From positions 558,001-622,000 of the forward strand of contig JAJTTP010000009.1 in NCBI GenBank assembly GCA_023313575.1: a DNA stretch of 64,000 bases, given 5' to 3'. Below the pieces are notes generated by a model, which saw only the letters and a list, made by a program, of their open reading frames with translations, made no database searches and was not told the origin of the DNA. Origin of the DNA: Eutypella sp. D-1. Taxonomy: Eukaryota; Ascomycota; Sordariomycetes; Xylariales; Diatrypaceae. A program made the position numbers and the translations under genes. Shown here piece after piece: positions 57,505 through 64,000 of this stretch. Positions within the stretch are counted from its first letter, which is position 1. Every line of letters starts with the position of its first letter.

Positions 57505-59017
57505 ATCGGCATAAGGTCTTTATCTCGTCTAGTCATTAAGATAACGTTAGACCCCGAGATTTCGTGACCTTATACGGCTTGGTAAATGCGTCGGCTTTAT
57601 AGCTGTGTCAGGATCCACTACAGCCTGCCTTATAACTATATTCTTTTGCCCCAGCCACCCTGTATTCTTTTCATTATCGTGCTCACACACTGAATTGATA
57701 CACTTGCGGACGGTTGCTTACCCATCCAGTACCGCAACGTCAGATAGTGATCAAGCATAGATTTTAGAGCTTCATTTGCGTATCATTCTCCCCTTCAGTT
57801 AAGTCCGTACCCGTTATAAGCTGGTAGGAACGGTCGTTGGAGTATTCATGGAAGCGTTAACGAGCTGGGCTGGAAAAAGACTGTTCGTGCTGAAGAGTTC
57901 GGATGAGTGAGAGAAGCCAGAACGACTTCTGGTCGCGGGGGCTCGCTCTTCTTTATACTCGAGAGTGGTAGGGGCGACCTTAGCCCAGTGGTATATAGAC
58001 GGTCCTACGGGGCTCATACTGGGACTGTAGAACTTAGATTCTACAACATCATTACCACCATTAATCCAATCTTCTTGGAATCAAGAGCCTCCTTTGGCTC
58101 GTAATTTTGTCGGTCCTTTGCATGGGCAAAGCTTAACGCCACCGAACTTGCATGCGCTAGAGTGAATTTTGCGTTCTTTTAGGACGATTTAAGGTTTGAA
58201 GTTACCGAATTATACCACGATTAGCGTATGTGTGCTGTATGTCCGCTGCGTATATGTACGCTGCGGTGTAATTCGAGGTTCAACTTAATAATGGCACCCA
58301 ACGGAGCCCGGAGCCTTTCGAGCGGACACGGGAACGGAGCATCAGACAATTGTGTGAAATGCCCTTGTTTTATGGAGGTACGAAGTACCGGAGTGAAACG
58401 AAGGGTTATTATATCGATTTTCTTTTTTGCCCGAAAATTCTTTGGATTCGGACTCCAGCACAGCCCACAATATCAGCATGCCTCTGACCTCAACGAGGTC
58501 GTCCAAATCCTTCCACTAGGCTAAAACGGCATTGAGGAATTCTTCCTCCTCTTCAGCCATCGCCTCACCCGCGTAACGATTGTTTATATTATTACACAAA
58601 ATAACCCTAGACAGACGTCGATCATGTGTGCCGCTGAGACTGATCGTTACTCTATAAAGCTAGACGGCCACCAGCACCGAAAGATACAACAAATTACTAC
58701 TTAGAGTAAGGACAGACATGCAGGGGGATTATTCCTTTGGAGAGAACTACGGCTTCGCAAGGCTCGTGATTTGCCAGCTAAATATATCGCATGAACGAGC
58801 ATCAGCTAAGAATGCACGAAATGAAGTGTGGCGAGAGTCAAGAGTAAGCAAGGCATAGCTGAACGAACACCAGCAGTCTGGTATAAATCGATGTGCACTT
58901 CCAGAGCTTGAGTATGTGGGAAAGTCTCTAGACTTACTCGCTCTGCATCCTCACCCTCAACGCACTTACCGAACAGTCCATCACATTCGCGAAGCGAGAC
59001 CCCGTCCATCATACATC
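57505..59017. other. Intergenic, no clear gene
   Basis: On the minus strand TATAAAGAAG occurs near 57955, about 450 bp upstream of the phosphoesterase, and may be its core promoter or that of an unannotated transcript. A 67-codon frame there (57814-58017) is not convincing. Nothing else was recognised. Confidence 0.4.
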
Positions 59018-59404
59018 ATGCCGAAGTGCGACCAGACCTTTCTCCCTTCCGAGGAGAGGTTAGACTTCCCCGTCGGCGGCAACGTCGGGTTGACGCCGAA
59101 GAATAACCAGAGCATGGCGGCCATGGAGAGATGCTGCTCCCCCCAGCCCGTCGGGATCGCTGAGGGCTGTACGCTATGGTGCACACTGCCTGATTCCATC
59201 ATGGAGAAGGTCGATGAAGAGACAGATATGGCGTCGGCGCTGGAGAGCTGCTTGAAGCGAGGCAACCAAAGTAGCAGCGAGATCAGAGCTGTCGGGGCCC
59301 GTTCCGATGAGTCTTGGGCCATACCCGCGGCAAGACCGATCACGGCAACCGGCCTTAGTTTGCTTGCGCTACTCGTTTCAGGCCTCGTGGCCATTTTAAG
59401 ATGA
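59018..59404 (+). CDS. Small Cys-containing protein with hydrophobic C-terminus
   Basis: The first ATG in the frame after an open leader is at 59018 and gives 128 residues. There is no signal peptide. The central part has a CC pair and two further cysteines (MERCCSPQPVGIAEGCTLWC, then SCLKRGN), a pattern seen in small fungal proteins of unknown function. The last 20 residues (ATGLSLLALLVSGLVAILR) form one hydrophobic helix ending in Arg, so the protein may be tail-anchored. If an upstream signal exon exists, the tail could instead be a GPI-anchor signal. No function is assigned. Confidence 0.55.
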   Translation: MPKCDQTFLPSEERLDFPVGGNVGLTPKNNQSMAAMERCCSPQPVGIAEGCTLWCTLPDSIMEKVDEETDMASALESCLKRGNQSSSEIRAVGARSDESWAIPAARPITATGLSLLALLVSGLVAILR

Positions 59405-60782
59405 CAGCGACATAGAGAATAGATGATGTCCGGGGAGGGATTTGTATGGTAAACGTGAGTCCTCGCATAAGTCCTTTTGCAATGTCATAATGCTGATATG
59501 CAACAGCGGCACGCTGGGAGATCCTCGGTCATTACATTCCAATTACGCGAGAGAACTAGGCCCCTGAGAAGAGAATTGAAGATACCCACCCACGTATAAG
59601 TGCAGACTAAGGATTTGCAGTAGACACTTGGGAGCGAAAGACGTACGGAAGAGATGTACACACAGGCAGGGGAGTTAAATTGAACTCATGGTCGCAACCT
59701 AACCAATGTCAAGTTCAGGTCACTCCAAGCAACATGGGATGATACATATTATCACTGCCTCGTACATATCGAATACATTGTCACATGTTCCTTGTCCCGA
59801 GTGTTGCCGTATATGCCGTGTAATCGTGCGGGGCTTTACGGAGTTAATCCAGGCCCGTTTCGCAGGTTCGCTAGAGAAATAGCTATAAGAAAATTTCGTT
59901 TCAAGGACTAGTTTGAGATTATCAGAGACAGATTTATTCGAGATTTTTGGAGTAAATATCAAATAAAGAAGATATGGATAGGCATTGTGACCTCACAAGG
60001 TTTGTCCGCATTGCCCGCAAAGGACATTATTAAGGACGGCACCTCGGTAAGTTCTTAGCTTGGAACTAACTTGGAAGACAGATGTTTAGCCTCGAGATGA
60101 ATGTTTCGCGCCGCCCAGTGAAGAACTTCGGATGCTGAGGACCTTTTCAGCTGTAACTGGAAGACAGGTACTGTGTAGGTAGAAGTATGTGGTCACAAGA
60201 TCTCGCTCAGCCCTTTCTCTTCCCCAAAGTCACTATGTAGTGCATATTCCGGGGTAAAGTCAGCTGGGTAAGTCGGCCGCCTCGGGGGGGCGGGGACAGC
60301 CCCGGAGTATCTCTCCTTATTAGGGGTAACCCAGCTGGCTGGCCGGTTAGTCGCTGGTTGGTAAGGCGGTTCAGGCGTTTGGCGATTTGGCATGTGAAGA
60401 GCCACTAAAATGCAGCATTTGACCAACTCCAGCCAATCAACTGTCTCGCGCTAGTTATTCAAGCCTCGGGCGCTACTTACATCACTATAACGTCGGCACC
60501 AGTGGACGCTAACCTACCGTAGGTACCTAGGTAACTAGAACGCAAGCAGAAGTTCCGAGGCTCAGTCAGCAAGCATTCTTCCTTTTCTGGTACCTACTGC
60601 CCCATTACCGTCCGTCATCGTCGCCGATTCAAAACTCATATTGTTTAGAAAATCATATTCTGCCTCGATCAACCTTACTGAACTTATATTTTCATAATTT
60701 TACTCCGTCTGTACCTAAATAATCACCATCCATTCTACCGTTGGCATTAATCCTCCACCTAAATTTATATAACGTAGTCAAA
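59405..60782. other. Intergenic; upstream region of the thiolase gene
   Basis: No gene seen. The 750 bp before the thiolase hold four CCTCGG cores and the double palindrome TAGGTACCTAGGTA (60520-60533). The leader near 60690-60780 is A/T/C-rich. Confidence 0.55.
60042..60560 (+). promoter_or_regulatory. Four CCTCGG fatty-acid-response cores before the thiolase gene
   Basis: CCTCGG occurs at 60042-60047, 60280-60285 and 60464-60469, and its complement CCGAGG at 60555-60560, all within about 740 bp of the start codon. By chance about 0.4 would be expected on both strands. In Aspergillus nidulans the zinc-cluster activators FarA and FarB bind this core to induce beta-oxidation genes on fatty acids. 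Binding here is inferred from the motif and from the function of the gene. Confidence 0.55.
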
Positions 60783-62351
60783 ATGGGAGGTAAGTTTATC
60801 ATGTTTCAAACCGCTAAATGAAAAGACGACGCATGAATAAAAAACTGATGATATATTGGTAATGACAGCCCTCGAGAGATTAACGCAGATTTCCGGCCAG
60901 GTCGCCGGTCCCAAGTCCGCACGGGATAAGCTGCTTGAGAAGAACCCTGACGATGTATGTTTCCATCCTCAACCTTTGCTATTCTGCGCGCGCGAGCCTC
61001 TTCCTACCACATCCTCCAGCTCCTCTCCCCGCGAAAAGGGCTTCGTACAATACAATAGATGAAGGAAAACGAGGAAAACGAAAAAAAACTAACCATGCCT
61101 CCCAACAGGTCGTGGTGACGGCGTGTTTGCGGACTGCGTTCACCAAGGGCGGCAAGGGCGGGTTCAAGGACACGCAGGCGTCGGATCTAATGGCGGGCGC
61201 ACTGCGGGGGATCCTGGAGCGGTCCAAGATCGACCCGTCACTGGTTGCCGATATTGCCGTGGGCGAGGTTCTGGCGCCTGGTGGTGGCGCCACCGAAATG
61301 CGCGCCGCCGCTCTCGTTGCAGGCTTCCCCGAGACCACCGCCGTCCGCACCCTCAACCGCCAGTGCTCGTCCGGCCTACAGGCCTGCGTCGACGTCGCCA
61401 ACCAGATCCGCGCCGGCATGATTGAGGTCGGTATTGGTGCTGGTGTCGAGAGCATGAGTACTCAGTACGGGTAAGCAGACACTCCCTCCAACGGTCCACC
61501 CACCCCATTCCCTTTTGGTCGCCGTGCTTACACAATATTACCCATGCAGACCCCAGGCCGTCAGCGAGTTCTCGGAGCTCCTCGAGTCGCACAAGGAGGC
61601 GGCGGACTGCAAGGTGCCGATGGGAGTGTTGTCGGAGGACATGGCGCGGGACCTGAAGATCGACCGGCGGTCGCAGGACGAGTTCGCGGCGTCATCGTAC
61701 CAGAAGGCGGCGGCGGCGCAGGAGGCGGGGCTGTTCGACGAGGAAATCTACCCGCTGACCGTCAAAGTCGAGGACCCGAAGAGCGGCGAGACGAAGACGG
61801 TGACGATCAAGCGGGACGACGGCGTCCGGCCTGGCGTCACCGCCGACTCCCTCGGCAAGATTCGGCCCGCCTTCGCCAAGAACGGCACGATCCACGGCGG
61901 CAACGCGTCGCAGATCAGCGACGGCGCCGCCGCGGTGCTGCTGATGCGACGCGACACCGCCGAGCGCCTCGGCCAGCCCATCCTGGGCAAGTACGTGGCG
62001 GCGAGCATCGTGGGCGTCAAGCCACTGCTGATGGGGCTGGGGCCCTGGCGCGCCATCCCCAAGGTATTCGAGCTCGCGGGCGGCCTGACCAAGGACGACG
62101 TCGACATCTTCGAGATCAACGAGGCCTTCGCCAGCCAGTGCCTCTGGTGCGCCAAGGAGCTCGGCCTCGACCCCGCCAAGATCAACCCCAAGGGCGGCGC
62201 CATCGCCTTCGGCCACCCCCTCGGCTGCACCGGCGCCCGCCAGGTCAGCACCCTGCTCTACGAGCTCCGCAGGCGCGGCGAGAAGATCGGCGTCACCAGC
62301 ATGTGCATCGGCACCGGCATGGGCATGGCTGCCGTCTGGGTGGCTGAGTAA
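60783..62351 (+). CDS. Peroxisomal 3-ketoacyl-CoA thiolase with PTS2 signal
   Basis: Exons 60783-60789, 60869-60954, 61109-61470 and 61550-62351 give 418 residues. The enzyme cleaves 3-ketoacyl-CoA with CoA to acetyl-CoA and a shortened acyl-CoA, the last step of beta-oxidation. The start MGALERLTQISGQVAG contains RLxxxxxQV, a near match to the PTS2 import signal bound by Pex7, and there is no PTS1 at the end (VWVAE). The catalytic residues are Cys117 in NRQCSSGLQA, His374 in AFGHPLGCTG and Cys404 in CIGTGMG; EINEAFA is also present. Exon 1 is just seven bases (ATG GGA G), placing an intron between the start codon and the targeting signal. GC-rich codons suggest good expression. Confidence 0.95.
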
Positions 62352-62878
62352 AGCCCCCCAGTCTTGTCAGCAGCGAGGAGCAGGAGATGGAGCATCGGGA
62401 GCACATTTTGCGTTGTGTGTAAGAATATGTATTGGGACGCATTTGCGATCAACCCATATCTTCCAGGTATATAGTAAACGGAAGGTTCAAGGAAATCTTT
62501 TTTTACCATAGCATCTATTTTCCCGAACTATTGTGTATTTGAGTGCATGTTACAAGACCAGTAGCTGGCATAGCAAGCATCCAGTAATGCAACAAATTTC
62601 ATGCCTTGCATGGAGGATAAGAATAGCAAGCTTTCTACAAAAGCGGTAGTAGTAGTAGTAATAGTAGTAGTAGTAGTAGTAGTACAGTGGTAGCTCTAAT
62701 TTTACTGGTGCAGGGGCTCCCCGCAGTGACCCCTTCCTTTATGAAGTCTAAATGCAGTGGTTTTTTCTCTTCCTTTCTTTCTTTCCCATTCCAACTATGC
62801 CCCTCGACGACGACCAAATAGATCAGCAGACTCTCTCACGCGCGCACACAGCGCAGCACAGCACAACACACCCCACCC
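62352..62878. other. Spacer between convergent genes
   Basis: 3' flanks of the thiolase and of the cyclodeaminase-like gene, with a TAG microsatellite. No coding signal. Confidence 0.55.
62646..62685. repeat. (TAG)n trinucleotide repeat
   Basis: About thirteen TAG/GTA units with one interruption. The minus strand reads as a leucine run, which is an artefact. Confidence 0.9.
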
Positions 62879-64000
62879 CTACGAGAAGTTCTTGACGACA
62901 CTACCGACGCCCTTCTCGCGAGCGAGGCGCACGACCTCGTGGCCGACGACGAGGTCCATGAGCCCGAGGCCGACGCTCTTGTAGATGACGTTGCCCTCGC
63001 GGATCCAGCGAATGTGGTGGTCCTTGCGCTCCTCCCTCTCCCTCTCCTTCTCTCGTTCCCTGTCGCCGTCCTGCTGCAGTTGCTGCTCGCTGGAAGATGA
63101 CGAGGGCCGGCTGCCCGTGCGGCGGTGGAATAGCTTGTCCTTGACGCCCCGGTGCCGGCTGCCGCTGCGCGACGATGAGGACTGCGGCGGCGAGTGTGTG
63201 CCGTCTAGGTCCGCGGCCGCTAGCGCCGTCGCCATCGCGGAGCTGTTGTTGCCGCCGTCGAGGTCCAGCTTGTCGAGGGACTCGGATGTTGGCGTCTCGC
63301 TGACCGGCGTTGAGGCTTGCAACTCCTCCTCCTTGAGTTTGTGGATCATGACCAGTTCCCCGACCCTAACGGTTAAGAAGTACACGGTTATTAGCAACTG
63401 CGTTGCGCTGAGTGGTGCGGAAGGGGGCGGGCAGCTAGGAAAATATAGATAGAAAGAAAGAACAAACTTACTCGACAAGCTGGTTAGGTTGCAGTCCGGC
63501 CTCGATAAGCTCGCCGGCCTCCTTAAGCGCGCCGTCAAGGGTATCGACGACGATGACGCCGCCCTCCGTGGCGTGCTTGTAGTGGAGGTGCTTCGCGGAG
63601 CCGCCGCCCGTGGCCTGCAGCAGCAGCTCGCGGGGAATCTCGCGCATATTGGGCTTGTAGCTGCCGACGGCGACGATGAGCCTGCCCTTCCTACGGGCCT
63701 CGTAGTTCGTCAGGATCTCGGCGCTGAACAGATCCTCGGTGCTCGGCGTACAGCAGAAGATGACGTCCGCGTGCGTCAGGTACTCTGCCTGTTTTTTTGA
63801 TTGGACGCCCATGCCCCTTGTCAGCCGCTTTTTCTCGGCTCTGCCGCCATCCAATGAGCGTGATTAAAAGGGGAGGCTTTAAGATACTGACCTGCAGGCG
63901 CGAATAGTCGCCGTATCCCGGGGTCAGGAGGCTGAACTTCGCAGATGTCCAGCCCTCGCGCTCCTTGATGGGCTGCGGGACGGCGTGGAACTTCTTCAGT
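62879..64000 (-). CDS. Ornithine cyclodeaminase/mu-crystallin family protein, 3' part
   Basis: Three exons are in the window, 63892-64000 (continuing beyond the edge), 63472-63788 and 62879-63365, joined as RLQ|AEYL and LVE|VGEL. This part encodes 303 residues. Family marks are SAKFSLLTPGYGDYSRLQ, ADVIFCCTPSTEDLFSAEIL in the NAD-binding domain, AVGSYKPNMREIP, and GGVIVVDTLDGALKEAGEL. The end returns to conserved sequence (YKSVGLGLMDLVVGHEVVRL). Between them lies a roughly 90-residue low-complexity insert rich in Ser, then Arg/Glu (DREREKEREREERKD). Bacterial members turn ornithine into proline; mu-crystallin-type members reduce ketimines, so the exact reaction is open. The N-terminal half lies outside the window. 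Confidence 0.88.

Noticed and set aside
57814..58017. 67-codon minus-strand frame
   Set aside because: It overlaps a TATA-like promoter arrangement and has no motif; more likely leader sequence.
61544..62347. 267-codon alternative frame within the thiolase
   Set aside because: Arg/Gly-rich shadow frame of a GC-rich gene.

Overview
The window is nuclear DNA of a filamentous ascomycete (Pezizomycotina, most likely a Sordariomycete). The signs are short spliceosomal introns (mostly about 49-120 bp, GT..AG, one or more per gene), GC-rich third codon positions in the conserved genes, TATA boxes with pyrimidine-rich leaders, and fungal families: a Pex23/Pex30-type peroxin, a BIM1-like protein, a wax-synthase-like MBOAT protein, a GH71 mutanase and a fungal CorA-like channel. 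I rebuilt gene models by hand from splice sites and reading phase. No rRNA, convincing tRNA or CRISPR array is visible.

Layout. 0-12.3 kb: a small CxxC protein, an 876-residue nuclear-looking protein of unknown function, and a dysferlin-domain peroxin. 12.3-17.5 kb: gene-poor, with simple repeats and a decayed BTB/POZ gene. 17.5-33.8 kb is the secretion, carbohydrate and transport block: a repeat-bearing secreted cysteine-rich protein, a wax-synthase-like acyltransferase, a nine-exon sugar porter, a DHA1-type MFS exporter, a rhamnogalacturonan lyase (PL4) and an alpha-1,3-glucanase (GH71). 33.9-41.1 kb: a cyclin-D-binding-protein-1-like protein, a four-helix membrane protein, a large protein of the fungal 'ipa' type with a HicA-like tail, and a doubtful small ORF. 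41.3-46.6 kb: a foldback transposon-like element, a membrane-anchored BIM1-like protein and a relic-rich spacer. 46.7-64 kb: a CorA-like channel with a 9-nt microexon, a mitochondrial-carrier-family protein with an unusual N-terminus, pyrroline-5-carboxylate reductase, an APH-like kinase, a small hypothetical gene, a metallophosphoesterase, a small tail-hydrophobic protein, a PTS2-type peroxisomal thiolase and the 3' part of an ornithine cyclodeaminase/mu-crystallin gene that runs off the right edge.

Possible working links, all inferred: the PL4 lyase and the sugar porter could act together on pectin breakdown products; the BIM1-like protein and the CorA-like channel both concern metals; pyrroline-5-carboxylate reductase and the ornithine cyclodeaminase-like enzyme both touch proline metabolism. 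The thiolase is preceded by four copies of the fatty-acid-response core CCTCGG. No polyketide, peptide or terpene synthase is present, so this is not a classical secondary-metabolite cluster.

Most unusual items: a perfect 134-bp inverted repeat with a 44-nt loop and flanking AAACC direct repeats; three acidic dileucine motifs on a carrier-family protein; a 9-nt microexon; a 7-nt first coding exon upstream of a peroxisomal targeting signal; and a HicA-like fold candidate at the end of a eukaryotic protein.
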